From assembly GCF_019218885.1 (NCBI RefSeq), contig NZ_JAHUWT010000002.1:1240001-1304000 (forward strand): a DNA stretch of 64,000 bases, given 5' to 3'. The DNA is from Bordetella sp. BOR01 (GTDB lineage Bacteria; Pseudomonadota; Gammaproteobacteria; Burkholderiales; Burkholderiaceae_B). The translations under genes were made by a program, and so were the position numbers. Under the pieces are notes generated by a model that saw nothing but the letters and a program-made list of their open reading frames with translations, was not told the origin of the DNA and ran no database searches. Of this stretch, positions 8,484-16,162 are shown piece after piece; position 1 is the stretch's first letter, and every line of letters starts with the position of its first letter.

Positions 8484-9230
8484 ATGACTACCGAACCATC
8501 CATACGGACCACCACGCCCGGCCATGTCTACGACCGCATCAAGGCCATGGCCACCACCTTCCGCCTGCGGCCGGGCGAGCGGGTGAACGAGCTGGAACTG
8601 GCGCGCCACCTGGGCGTGAGCCGCACGCCGGTGCGCGAGGCGCTGAACCGCATCGCCGCCGAGGGTTTCCTGGTGGCCACGCCCAATCGCGGCTACACGG
8701 TGCGGCCGCTGGATGCCCAGCAACTGATGGCCCTGTACGAGTATCGGGCCACGGTCGAACTGGGCGTGGTGCGGCTGGTCTGTGCGCGGGCGTCCGACCG
8801 GGCGCTGGCCGAGCTGGCTTGTTTCGTCGAGGGCAGCCGCGACGAGGTCGATACCGACGCGCAGGCGCTGCGCCTGTTGTCGCGCGATGAGGCTTTCCAC
8901 GAACACCTGGCCGGCCTGGCGGGCAACCCGGAATTCCTGCGCTCGGTGCGTTCGCTGAACGAGCGCATCCGCTTTCCGCGCTGGATCGACTTGAAGGCCC
9001 GCCGCAGCCAGACCCGCAACGACCATCCCGATATCGTGCGCGCCCTGCAGGCACGCGACGTGGCCGCCGTACAGGCGCTGATGAGCCAGCATATCGACAA
9101 GCACCTGGACCACATCGTCGACCTGGCGCGCGCCGGCTTTGCCGAGATCTACATGGGCAACGCGCTGGCCGATTACGCCGAATCGCGCTTCATCGAGGCC
9201 AGCAACGAGTCTGTATCCACCACACCTTGA
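8484..9230 (+). CDS. GntR family regulator, FCD domain (right arm)
   Basis: A 248-residue FadR-type regulator with the winged helix at about residues 12-75 (ELARHLGVSRTPVREALNRI) and an FCD ligand domain (DEAFHEHLAG, H near 200). The ATG at 8484 was chosen over an in-frame TTG at 8469; neither has a clear ribosome site. It resembles the left-arm regulator (1439-2182) along its whole length, including the IYMG near the C-terminus, so the two probably arose by duplication. It is embedded mid-operon between the ABC transporter and the dehydrogenase. Likely operator: TGTATACA at 6038-6045. Confidence 0.87.
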   Translation: MTTEPSIRTTTPGHVYDRIKAMATTFRLRPGERVNELELARHLGVSRTPVREALNRIAAEGFLVATPNRGYTVRPLDAQQLMALYEYRATVELGVVRLVCARASDRALAELACFVEGSRDEVDTDAQALRLLSRDEAFHEHLAGLAGNPEFLRSVRSLNERIRFPRWIDLKARRSQTRNDHPDIVRALQARDVAAVQALMSQHIDKHLDHIVDLARAGFAEIYMGNALADYAESRFIEASNESVSTTP

Positions 9231-9274
9231 CCCTGACCCTTTCCATCGAACCCTCCACTCAGGATTCCTTCCCC

Positions 9275-10198
9275 ATGAAAGCCATTTTTGTCGATGCCAA
9301 TCCCACCCTGTCGGCCGTGGCCGAGCGCCTGCACCGCGCCGACGACCTGCCGCTGACCATCAACCGCCAGCCCGACATCACGTCGGACCAACTGCCGGGC
9401 GTGCTGGGCGATGCCGAGATCGCCATCATCGACCATACCCACCTGCCCACCGATATCGCCCGCCAGTGCGCCGGGCTGAAGCATGTAGTGTTCCTGGGCA
9501 CCGGCCCGCGCTCGTACATGAATCCCGAGGAACTGGCCGAGGCCGGCATCCAGGTGCACATCATCAAGGGCTATGGCGACACGGCCGTGGCCGAATGCGC
9601 GTTCGCCCTGATGTGGGCTTCGGCCAAGGGCTTCGGCCGCATGGACCGCGGCATGCGCGCGGGCAACTGGCTGCGCTCGGACGCCGTGCAGCTTACGGGC
9701 AAGACGCTGGGCCTGGTGGGCTTTGGCGGCATCGCGGCCGAGGTGGCGCGGCTGGCTGGCGGCGCGGGCATGGAGGTCATCGCCTGGAACCGCAGCCCCA
9801 AGACGCATCCGGGCGTGCGCTTCGTCGAACTCGATGAACTGCTGGCCGCCAGCCACGTCGTGTCGATGCACCTGCTGCTGACCGATGAAACCCGCGACAT
9901 CATCTCGCGCGAACGCATCGCGCGCATGCGCGACGGCGCCATCCTGGTCAACACCGCGCGCGGCGCGCTGGTCGACGAGGCCGCCATGATCGAGGCCCTG
10001 GAATCGGGCAAGCTGGGCCATGCCGGCCTGGACGTGTACGTGACCGAGCCCATGCCCAAAGACCATCCCCTGACCAGGCTGGACAACGTGACGCTGTCGG
10101 CGCATTCGGCCTTCCGCACGCCCGAGGCCAGCGACAACCTGATCCAGGCCGCGTTGAACCACTGCCGCCGCATTTCGGGCAAGGGAGCACAGCAATGA
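9275..10198 (+). CDS. D-isomer-specific 2-hydroxyacid dehydrogenase
   Basis: A 307-residue NAD(P)-dependent dehydrogenase. The nucleotide-binding turn is GLVGFGGIAAEVA (third glycine replaced by Ala). The catalytic set is recognisable: Arg in VNTARGALVDE, Glu in HAGLDVYVTEPM and His in TLSAHSAFRTPEA. It would interconvert a 2-oxo acid and a D-2-hydroxy acid, consistent with the 2-oxo acids produced by the oxidase and aminotransferase of this island. The ATG at 9275 was chosen because the homologous fold starts there. Its stop overlaps the RidA start (ATGA). Confidence 0.85.
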   Translation: MKAIFVDANPTLSAVAERLHRADDLPLTINRQPDITSDQLPGVLGDAEIAIIDHTHLPTDIARQCAGLKHVVFLGTGPRSYMNPEELAEAGIQVHIIKGYGDTAVAECAFALMWASAKGFGRMDRGMRAGNWLRSDAVQLTGKTLGLVGFGGIAAEVARLAGGAGMEVIAWNRSPKTHPGVRFVELDELLAASHVVSMHLLLTDETRDIISRERIARMRDGAILVNTARGALVDEAAMIEALESGKLGHAGLDVYVTEPMPKDHPLTRLDNVTLSAHSAFRTPEASDNLIQAALNHCRRISGKGAQQ

Positions 10199-10545
10199 GC
10201 GCCATCACCCGGCTGGACCAGAATGCCCGCCGCGCGCGCGCGGTGATCCACAACGGCACCGTCTACCTGGCGGGCCACACGGCCGACGACCGCAGCGCCG
10301 ACGCGGCCGGCCAGACGCGCCAGGTGCTGGCCAAGGTCGACGAGATGCTGGCGGCCGCCGGCACCGATAAGTCCAAGGCGCTGAACGTCACCATCTGGCT
10401 GCAGCGCATGGCCGACTTCCAGGCCATGAACGAGGTCTACGATGCCTGGATCGTGCCGGGCCAGGCCCCGGCGCGTTGCTGCGGCGCCGTCGAGCTGGCG
10501 GCGCCCGATATCCTGGTCGAGATCATGGTCACGGCGGCGCTGTAG
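10195..10545 (+). CDS. RidA family enamine/imine deaminase
   Basis: A 116-residue YjgF/YER057c/UK114-type protein. RidA proteins form trimers and speed hydrolysis of reactive 2-imino/enamino acids to 2-oxo acids plus ammonia. The conserved substrate-binding arginine appears in APARCCGAVEL (about R98), and the usual C-terminal VEIMVTA follows. The motif after the Arg has CCG in place of the commoner STV, so it belongs to a side branch. It is coupled by ATGA overlap to the dehydrogenase. In this island it probably clears the imine released by the DadA-type oxidase. Confidence 0.87.
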   Translation: MSAITRLDQNARRARAVIHNGTVYLAGHTADDRSADAAGQTRQVLAKVDEMLAAAGTDKSKALNVTIWLQRMADFQAMNEVYDAWIVPGQAPARCCGAVELAAPDILVEIMVTAAL

Positions 10546-10582
10546 GCGCCAGCCGCTACTTCATACGGATTCAAGGTTCAGC

Positions 10583-11812
10583 ATGTCTACCGATATTTCC
10601 CAGGCGCCCGTCTTCCGGCGCGCCAACCGCATCGCCCGCATTGCGGTGTCCGAAATCCTGCGCATCGGCGCGCGCGCCGCGCAGCTCAAGCGCGAAGGGC
10701 GCGACGTCATCGTGCTGGGCGCGGGCGAACCCGACTTCGACACGCCCGACAATGTCAAGGAAGCCGCCATCCGCGCGATGCGCGCCGGCGACACCAAGTA
10801 CACCCTGCTGGATGGCACCCTGGCCCTGAAGGCGGCCATTGCGCGCAAGTTCGAGCGCGACAATGGCCTGTCGTACGGCCTGGACGAAATCACGGTGGGG
10901 GCCGGCGCCAAGCAAGTGATCCACAACGCGCTGATGGCCACGCTGGACGACGGCGACGAAGTCGTGGTCGGCGTCCCTTACTGGACCTCTTATGCCGACA
11001 TGATCGCCATTGCCGGCGGCAAGACGGTGGAAGTGCCCTGCCGCGAAGACGATGGCTTTCGCATGCAGCCGGCCGACCTGGAACAGGCCATCACCCCGCG
11101 CACGCGCTGGGTGATGCTGAACTCGCCGTCCAACCCCACCGGGGCGGCCTACGCCGAGGCCGACCTGCGCGCCCTGGCCGACGTGCTGCTGCGCCATCCG
11201 CACGTGTGGCTGCTTTGCGACGACATCTACGAGCACCTGATCTACGGCGATTTCGCCTTCCGCACCATGGCGCAGGTCGAGCCGCGCCTGAAGGCCCGCA
11301 CACTGACGATCAACGGCCTGTCCAAGGCCTACGCCATGACCGGCTGGCGCGTGGGCTACGCGGGCGGCCCCAGGGAACTGATCGGCGCCATCGCGGTGGT
11401 GCAGAGCCAGAGCACGTCGAACCCGTGCTCCATCAGCCAGGCCGCCGCCATCGAGGCGCTGGACGGCCCGCAAGACGTGCTGCAAGAACGGCGCCGCTCG
11501 TTCCAGGTGCGCCGCGACCTGGTGGTCGATGGCCTGAACGCCATCGATGGCCTGAGCTGCCGGCAGCCCGAGGGCGCGTTCTATACCTATGCCAGTTGCG
11601 CCGGCGTGCTGGGCCGGCGCACACCGGCCGGCCAGCGCCTCGAGACCGACGCCGATTTCTGCCAGTACCTGCTGCAGGACCACGACGTCGCCGTGGTGCC
11701 GGGCACGGTGTTCGGGCTTGCGCCATACTTTCGCATCAGCTATGCCACCTCGCAGGCGCAATTGCAGACGGCCCTGGATCGCATCGGCCGCGCGGTGGCG
11801 CAATTGAGCTGA
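10583..11812 (+). CDS. PLP-dependent aminotransferase, class I/II (AspC-like)
   Basis: A 409-residue fold-type I aminotransferase. The PLP-lysine motif is NGLSKAYAMTGWRVGY (Lys near 248). Also visible are SPSNPTGAAY, the Asp of CDDIYEHLIY and the C-terminal substrate arginine in YFRISYA. It is close in sequence to aspartate/aromatic aminotransferases of the AatA type. The ATG at 10583 has AAGG upstream and gives the normal family length. It would supply or remove the amino group in the island's amino-acid/2-oxo-acid cycle. Confidence 0.88.
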   Translation: MSTDISQAPVFRRANRIARIAVSEILRIGARAAQLKREGRDVIVLGAGEPDFDTPDNVKEAAIRAMRAGDTKYTLLDGTLALKAAIARKFERDNGLSYGLDEITVGAGAKQVIHNALMATLDDGDEVVVGVPYWTSYADMIAIAGGKTVEVPCREDDGFRMQPADLEQAITPRTRWVMLNSPSNPTGAAYAEADLRALADVLLRHPHVWLLCDDIYEHLIYGDFAFRTMAQVEPRLKARTLTINGLSKAYAMTGWRVGYAGGPRELIGAIAVVQSQSTSNPCSISQAAAIEALDGPQDVLQERRRSFQVRRDLVVDGLNAIDGLSCRQPEGAFYTYASCAGVLGRRTPAGQRLETDADFCQYLLQDHDVAVVPGTVFGLAPYFRISYATSQAQLQTALDRIGRAVAQLS

Positions 11813-11825
11813 CACAGGAAAATCG

Positions 11826-11845
11826 CCGCCCGCCCTGGCGGGCGG
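11826..11845 (+). terminator. GC-rich hairpin after the aminotransferase gene
   Basis: CCGCCCGCC, CT, GGCGGGCGG form a perfect 9-bp stem starting 14 bases after the aminotransferase stop. Only two T follow, so termination would be weak. It may instead partially uncouple or stabilise the upstream mRNA before the Bug gene. Confidence 0.5.
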
Positions 11846-11880
11846 TTCATCGCAGCACAACTTCACAAGGGGAATAAACC

Positions 11881-12855
11881 ATGTTGCGTATCCTGAGCAT
11901 TGCCACGCTGGCGGCCGCCATGCCGGCCGCCGCCCAAGACAAATGGCCGTCGCGGCCCATCACCATTGTCGGGGGCTTCCCGAATGGGTCGGGTGTCGAC
12001 CTGTACGCGCGCAAGCTGGGCCAGGGCATGACCGAGACCCTGGGCGTGCCCATCGTGGTGGAAGCCCGCACCGGGGCGGGCGGCAATGTGGCGTCGGACG
12101 TCGTGTCGCGCGCCGAGCCCGATGGCTATACCTTCCTGTTCGGCACGGCGGGCACCCATGCCATCAATGCCGCGCTGTACAAGAGCCTGAGCTTCGACGT
12201 GTGGAAAGACTTCAGCCATATCGCGTTGCTGGGCGACGTGCCCAACGTGCTGCTGGTCAATCCGAAGAAGCATCCCGACATCAAGACCTGCAAAGACCTG
12301 CTGGCGCTGGCGCGCAAGAACCCCGGCAAGATGAATTACTCATCCACCGGTAATGGCACCTCGGGCCACCTGGCCGGCGCGCAGTTCACGAACCAGGGCA
12401 AGGTCGACATCCTGCATGTGCCGTACCGCGGCCAGGGGCCGGCCATGACCGCGCTGCTGTCGGGCGAAGTCGATTTCTTCTTCAACCAGAGCGCGCCCAG
12501 CATCGCGGCGGTGCAGTCCGGCCAGGTGCGGGCCCTGGGAGTGACGACGTCCAAGCCGCTCGAGGCCTTGCCCGGCGTGCCCACGGTGGCCGAAGGCTGC
12601 GGGCTGCCCGGCTATGAAAGCAGCACCTGGTATGGATTGTTCGGCCCCGCCAACCTGCCGGCCGACATCCAGAAGCGCTTCAGCGATGCGGTCATCAAGG
12701 AAATGTCCAAACCCGAGTTCCAGCGCTGGCTGATCGATTCGCAGGGCATCACGCCGCCCGTCGACCCCAGCCCCGCCGCGTTCGAGCGGGTGCACAAGGC
12801 GGATATCGCCCGCTGGGCCGAGGTGGTGAAACAGTCGGGCGCCCGGGTCGACTGA
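11881..12855 (+). CDS. Tripartite tricarboxylate transporter (Bug/TctC) binding protein
   Basis: A 324-residue periplasmic binding protein of the Bug family, which is greatly expanded in Bordetella. It shows PSRPITIVGGFPNGSGVDLY (domain 1 ligand loop), EARTGAGGNVAS and AEPDGYTFLFG, all family hallmarks. The signal peptide is unusually short (about 18 residues), but a TAA lies two codons upstream, so the start is fixed. The ribosome site AAGGGG is strong. No TctA/TctB membrane genes lie nearby. As the last gene of the rightward arm it may bind a carboxylic acid related to the island's substrate or act as a sensor. Confidence 0.88.
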   Translation: MLRILSIATLAAAMPAAAQDKWPSRPITIVGGFPNGSGVDLYARKLGQGMTETLGVPIVVEARTGAGGNVASDVVSRAEPDGYTFLFGTAGTHAINAALYKSLSFDVWKDFSHIALLGDVPNVLLVNPKKHPDIKTCKDLLALARKNPGKMNYSSTGNGTSGHLAGAQFTNQGKVDILHVPYRGQGPAMTALLSGEVDFFFNQSAPSIAAVQSGQVRALGVTTSKPLEALPGVPTVAEGCGLPGYESSTWYGLFGPANLPADIQKRFSDAVIKEMSKPEFQRWLIDSQGITPPVDPSPAAFERVHKADIARWAEVVKQSGARVD

Positions 12856-12898
12856 GCGCGTCGCGGGCAGGCGTCTGCCCAGGTGAAAGGCGCGCACC

Positions 12899-12989
12899 CA
12901 GGTGTCAGGCTCCACAGGTGCCTGACACCATACCGTTGAGACAGTCTCGGCACACCATGGTGTCAGGCACCTGCGGAGCCTGACACCTG
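12899..12989. repeat. Double-hairpin intergenic repeat, copy 1
   Basis: Two 33-base arms (12899-12931 and 12957-12989) are reverse complements with one mismatch, separated by 25 bases. Each arm is itself a hairpin: GGTGTCAGGC (12901-12910) pairs with GCCTGACACC (12920-12929), and 12959-12968 pairs with 12978-12987. It sits between the convergent Bug and CopD genes. The layout resembles paired REP units. Confidence 0.85.
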
Positions 12990-13008
12990 AACGTCTGGAC
13001 GGCGCTCT

Positions 13009-13476
13009 TCAGCCCAGCATCACCACCGCCACGGTCAGCACGCCCAGCCCCAGGTTGACCGCCACCCAGGTCTTGATCGACCCCATGGCGGCCGCGGCGG
13101 CGGGCAATTCGCCCGCCTGCACGGCCTTGGCCAGGCGCGGGTACAGCGCAAAGCGGATATGCCCGAAAATGGCCGCCATGACCACCCCCAGGGTGGCCAT
13201 GACCGTCCAGGCCAGCGGCATGTGGAAACTGCCGCCCGATTCGGCGGCCTGGCGGGCCGAACGGCCTATCATCCACACCCCGCTGGCCAGGGCAACCGCC
13301 ACTGACCACAGCACGGCGTTCAGGAAACGGCCCAGCACATCGCGCATCAATTGCAGCCGCTGGGGCGGATCCAGCGCCGCCGCGGCCGGACGCAGGAAAC
13401 AGTAAGCGAAGATCATGCCACCCACCCACAAGATGATGGCCAGGATGTGCGCGAACTTCAGGATGTTGTAGAGCAT
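13009..13476 (-). CDS. CopD family membrane protein
   Basis: A 155-residue integral membrane protein with four predicted helices and the N-terminal pattern YNILKFAHILAIILWVGGMI, typical of the copper-resistance-D/heme-binding superfamily; the histidine in KFAHI is conserved there. The family is linked to copper handling or to small cytochrome-like membrane proteins, but no other copper gene lies nearby, so the substrate is unproven. It is transcribed alone, convergent to the Bug gene and divergent from yajQ. Confidence 0.78.
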   Translation of the reverse strand: MLYNILKFAHILAIILWVGGMIFAYCFLRPAAAALDPPQRLQLMRDVLGRFLNAVLWSVAVALASGVWMIGRSARQAAESGGSFHMPLAWTVMATLGVVMAAIFGHIRFALYPRLAKAVQAGELPAAAAAMGSIKTWVAVNLGLGVLTVAVVMLG

Positions 13477-13627
13477 GGGCGGGTCCGGTGATGGCGGCGC
13501 CAGAAGGGGGCCGTCCTGCCCGCATCATATCGCCGCCTCGGCGGGCGGGCGCAAATCGACATAAACTTCATGAATTACCGGTGGCGGGAGGCCGCCGTTG
13601 ATTCACTTTTTTTCATAGGTTGCAGCC

Positions 13628-14110
13628 ATGCCCAGTTTCGACGTGGTTTCCGAAGTGGACAAGCACGAACTCAGCAACGCGGTCGACCAGGCCAACCGCG
13701 AGCTATCCACCCGTTTCGACTTCAAGGGATCCGACGCCAAGTTCGAACTCGAAGACTTCGTGGTGACCCAGGTCGCGCCCAGCGCCTTCCAGTTGAAACA
13801 AATGCTCGACATCCTGCGCGGCCGGCTGTCGGCGCGCGGCATCGACGTGCGCTGCCTCGAGGTCGCCGATCCGCTGGAAAACCTGGGCGGCGCGCGCCAG
13901 AAGGTCACCGTGCGCCAGGGTATCGAGCAGCCCGTGGCCAAGAAGCTGATCGCCGCCATCAAGGCCGCCAAGCTGAAAGTCGAAAGCCAGATCAACGGCG
14001 ACAAGCTGCGTGTCAGCGGCAAGAAGCGCGACGACCTGCAAGAGGCCATCGCCCTGTTGCGCAAGACCGACGTCGACCTGCCGTTGCAGTTCCAGAACTT
14101 CCGCGACTGA
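13628..14110 (+). CDS. yajQ: YajQ family nucleotide-binding protein
   Basis: A 160-residue cytosolic protein matching YajQ throughout: MPSFDVVSEVDKHELSNAVD at the N-terminus, RFDFKGSDAKFEL, then QGIEQPVAKKL and the C-terminal PLQFQNFRD. YajQ proteins have two RNA-binding-like domains; in Xanthomonas and Pseudomonas members bind cyclic di-GMP and affect gene expression, and E. coli YajQ binds nucleotides. The length is normal. It is monocistronic as far as can be seen, with the ECF unit starting 120 bp downstream from its own promoter. Confidence 0.93.
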   Translation: MPSFDVVSEVDKHELSNAVDQANRELSTRFDFKGSDAKFELEDFVVTQVAPSAFQLKQMLDILRGRLSARGIDVRCLEVADPLENLGGARQKVTVRQGIEQPVAKKLIAAIKAAKLKVESQINGDKLRVSGKKRDDLQEAIALLRKTDVDLPLQFQNFRD

Positions 14111-14167
14111 TCCGGCTGCCCGCCTTGGGCTGTTCCAGGGCGCCAACGCGCCATCGTGTGGGGCAGG

Positions 14168-14194
14168 GGAATAAACCGGCCGCGGCAGACGTCT
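14168..14194 (+). promoter_or_regulatory. ECF-type promoter of the lipoprotein-like/sigma/anti-sigma operon
   Basis: GGAATAA (14168-14174), a 15-base spacer and CGTCT (14190-14194) match the general ECF-sigma promoter layout (GGAAY...CGTC). It lies about 35 bases before the ATG at 14230, giving a leader of about 30 bases. It is probably recognised by the sigma factor encoded two genes downstream, which would make the operon autoregulated. Confidence 0.65.
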
Positions 14195-14229
14195 GTAGCA
14201 GTGCTGTACCCCTTTTCCAGGAGCCCACC

Positions 14230-14610
14230 ATGACTGTCCGTATTGCCACCGTCCGCCACGCCGCCATCCTGGCGGCCTGCGCCCTGTTCGCCAGCGCCGC
14301 CTACGCCCAGGCCCCCGTCAAGACACAGGACGGCGTGCTGGCCGACCAGGCCGGCATGACCCTGTACACCTTCGATAACGACAGCGGCGGCAAGAGCGCC
14401 TGCAATGGCCCCTGCGCCAAGGCCTGGCCGCCCCTGGCCGCCTCCGGCGACGCCAAGCCGCAAGGCGACTACACCATCATCACCCGCGACGACGGCACCA
14501 AGCAGTGGGCCTACAAGGGCAAGCCGCTGTACCTGTTCGTGAAAGACACCAAACCCGGCGACAAGCAGGGCGACAACGTCAAGAGCGTCTGGCACGTGAT
14601 CCAGCCCTGA
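14230..14610 (+). CDS. Secreted COG4315-type repeat protein
   Basis: A 126-residue exported protein. The signal peptide covers about residues 1-27 (AACALFASAAYAQA). The mature part has two copies of the family's YxFxxD motif: LYTFDNDSGGKSAC at about 49-62 and LYLFVKDTKPGD at about 99-110, plus CNGPCAKAWPP. There is no lipobox, although many relatives are lipoproteins. Function is unknown; homologues are often encoded beside ECF sigma factors and respond to envelope or oxidative stress. It is the first gene of the unit, 19 bp before the sigma gene. Confidence 0.82.
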   Translation: MTVRIATVRHAAILAACALFASAAYAQAPVKTQDGVLADQAGMTLYTFDNDSGGKSACNGPCAKAWPPLAASGDAKPQGDYTIITRDDGTKQWAYKGKPLYLFVKDTKPGDKQGDNVKSVWHVIQP

Positions 14611-14629
14611 CGCGGCGTCCGGCGGCCGC

Positions 14630-15145
14630 ATGCGCGCCGAAGACGAAGCGCTGATCGTTGCCTGCATCCCCAGCCTGCGGCGCTATGCCCGCGGGCTGAC
14701 GGGCGACCGCGAGCGCGCCGACGACCTGGTGCAGGACACGCTCGAACGGGCCTGGAGCCGCTACTCGCGCTGGCAGCGGCGCGGCGAGCTGCGGGCCTGG
14801 ATGTTCGGCATCATGCACAACCAGTTCATCGACAGCGTGCGCGCGCAGCGCCGCCAGGCCGATACCCAGGCCGGTGCCGAACTGCCCGAGATCGCGGTGC
14901 GCCCCACCCAGGCCGATGCCCTGGAAGTGCGCGACCTGGACCGCTGCCTGCTGCAATTGCCGCCCGACCAGCGCGCGGTACTGCTGCTGGTGGGCGTCGA
15001 GGAATTCAGCTATCGCGAGGCGGCCCTGGCCCTGGGCGTGCCGGTAGGCACCGTGATGTCGCGCCTGTCGCGCGCCCGCGAACGCCTGGGCGCCCTGTTG
15101 CAGGCGCGGCCCGTGCCCGCGTCCACCTTGCACCGGGTCAAATGA
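14630..15145 (+). CDS. ECF RNA polymerase sigma factor
   Basis: A 171-residue sigma-70 family factor with only regions 2 and 4. Region 2 lies at about residues 10-75 (RERADDLVQDTLERAWSRY, then LRAWMFGIMHNQFID). Region 4 lies at about 105-155 (LDRCLLQLPPDQRAVLLLVG, then YREAALALGVPVGTVMSRLS). It is encoded one base before the anti-sigma gene. It probably reads the GGAATAA-N15-CGTCT promoter upstream of its own operon and any matching promoter elsewhere in the genome. Confidence 0.92.
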   Translation: MRAEDEALIVACIPSLRRYARGLTGDRERADDLVQDTLERAWSRYSRWQRRGELRAWMFGIMHNQFIDSVRAQRRQADTQAGAELPEIAVRPTQADALEVRDLDRCLLQLPPDQRAVLLLVGVEEFSYREAALALGVPVGTVMSRLSRARERLGALLQARPVPASTLHRVK

Positions 15146-15146
15146 G

Positions 15147-15974
15147 ATGAACGACAAGACCCTGCACGCCGCACCCGGCCCCGGCGCCCCGGTTACCGAG
15201 GCCGACCTGCACGCCTACGTCGACCGCCAGCTGCCTGACGAGCGGGCCGCCGAAATTGCCGCTTTCCTGGAGCAGCACTCCGAGGCGCGCCAGCGCGTGC
15301 TGGCCTGGCGCGAACAGAACCGGCGCCTGCGCGAATGGCTGGCACCGGTGGCCGATGAACCCTTGCCGCTGTGTCTGCCGCTGGCTCCGCCCGCTGTGCC
15401 GCGCCGCTGGCCCGCGCTGGCGGCCGCGCTGGTCCTGGCGCTATGCAGTGCGGTCGCGGCCTGGTTCGTGCGCGGCGCGCTCGACGGCCGGCAACTGGCG
15501 GCATCGGTGCACGCGGCCCGCGTGGCGGCCGGCGATGCGGCGTTCGCCCACCGTGCGGCCATTGCCCATGCCGTGTACGCCGCCGATGCGCGGCGCCCGG
15601 TCGAGATCGGCGCCGACCAGGAGCAGGCCCTGGTCACCTGGCTGACCAAGCGCCTGGGCGCCCCGGTGCGGGCCCCCGCGCTGGCATCGGCCGGCTATAC
15701 GCTGGTGGGCGGGCGCCTGCTGCCCGGTGGGCAAGGGCCGGTGGCCCAGTTCATGTATGCCTCGCCCGAGGGCCGGCGCCTGACTTTGTACGTGACCCGC
15801 GAGGCCGCGGGCGACAAGACGGCCTTCCAGTTTGCCCAGGAAGGCCCGGTGCGGGTGTTCTACTGGGTGGACGGCCGGTTCGGCTACGCCTTGTCAGGCG
15901 AAGTCGACCGCGGCGAACTGATGCGGATCTCGACCGAAGTCTACCGCCAGCTCGACGCCGCGCCGGCGGGCTGA
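15147..15974 (+). CDS. Membrane anti-sigma factor
   Basis: A 275-residue protein that starts one base after the sigma stop. The N-terminal cytoplasmic part (about 1-85) has the putative sigma-binding segment ADLHAYVDRQLPDERAAEIA, typical of anti-sigma factors without a zinc CxxC motif. A single transmembrane helix follows (WPALAAALVLALCSAVAAWF, about 90-110), then a periplasmic domain of about 160 residues that may sense the signal. It is the expected partner holding the sigma factor at the membrane. The last gene of the unit; repeat DNA follows. Confidence 0.85.
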   Translation: MNDKTLHAAPGPGAPVTEADLHAYVDRQLPDERAAEIAAFLEQHSEARQRVLAWREQNRRLREWLAPVADEPLPLCLPLAPPAVPRRWPALAAALVLALCSAVAAWFVRGALDGRQLAASVHAARVAAGDAAFAHRAAIAHAVYAADARRPVEIGADQEQALVTWLTKRLGAPVRAPALASAGYTLVGGRLLPGGQGPVAQFMYASPEGRRLTLYVTREAAGDKTAFQFAQEGPVRVFYWVDGRFGYALSGEVDRGELMRISTEVYRQLDAAPAG

Positions 15975-15993
15975 ACGGGGCAGCCAGATGTAG

Positions 15994-16009
15994 CCAGGTG
16001 CCTGACACC
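15994..16009. repeat. Solitary half-unit of the GGTGTCAGGC repeat
   Basis: CCAGGTGCCTGACACC matches the inner part of the double-hairpin repeat. It stands alone 45 bp before the full copy at 16055-16148, perhaps the remnant of a second insertion. Confidence 0.6.
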
Positions 16010-16054
16010 CATGGCGCTACCTTAAGGGCTGTTCCGTGATTTCCCGGCTGTTGC

Positions 16055-16148
16055 CAGGTGTCTGGCTCCCGTCAGGGTGCCTGACACCATACGACTGAGA
16101 AAGTGGTGGCGCACCATGGTGTCAGGCACCTGCGATGCCTGACACCTG
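16055..16148. repeat. Double-hairpin intergenic repeat, copy 2
   Basis: It has the same four-unit layout as copy 1: GGTGTCTGGC (16057-16066) with GCCTGACACC (16079-16088), then GGTGTCAGGC (16118-16127) with GCCTGACACC (16137-16146). The outer arms run 16055-16090 and 16116-16148. It lies between the convergent anti-sigma and hutG genes, ending 15 bp before the hutG stop. Confidence 0.85.
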
Positions 16149-16162
16149 AGCGGGCCCGCGGC

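Noticed and set aside
11869-11880. GGGGAATAAACC, identical to the -35 part of the ECF promoter at 14167-14177
   Set aside because: It directly abuts the ATG of the Bug gene and acts as ribosome site; no CGTC element is in place.
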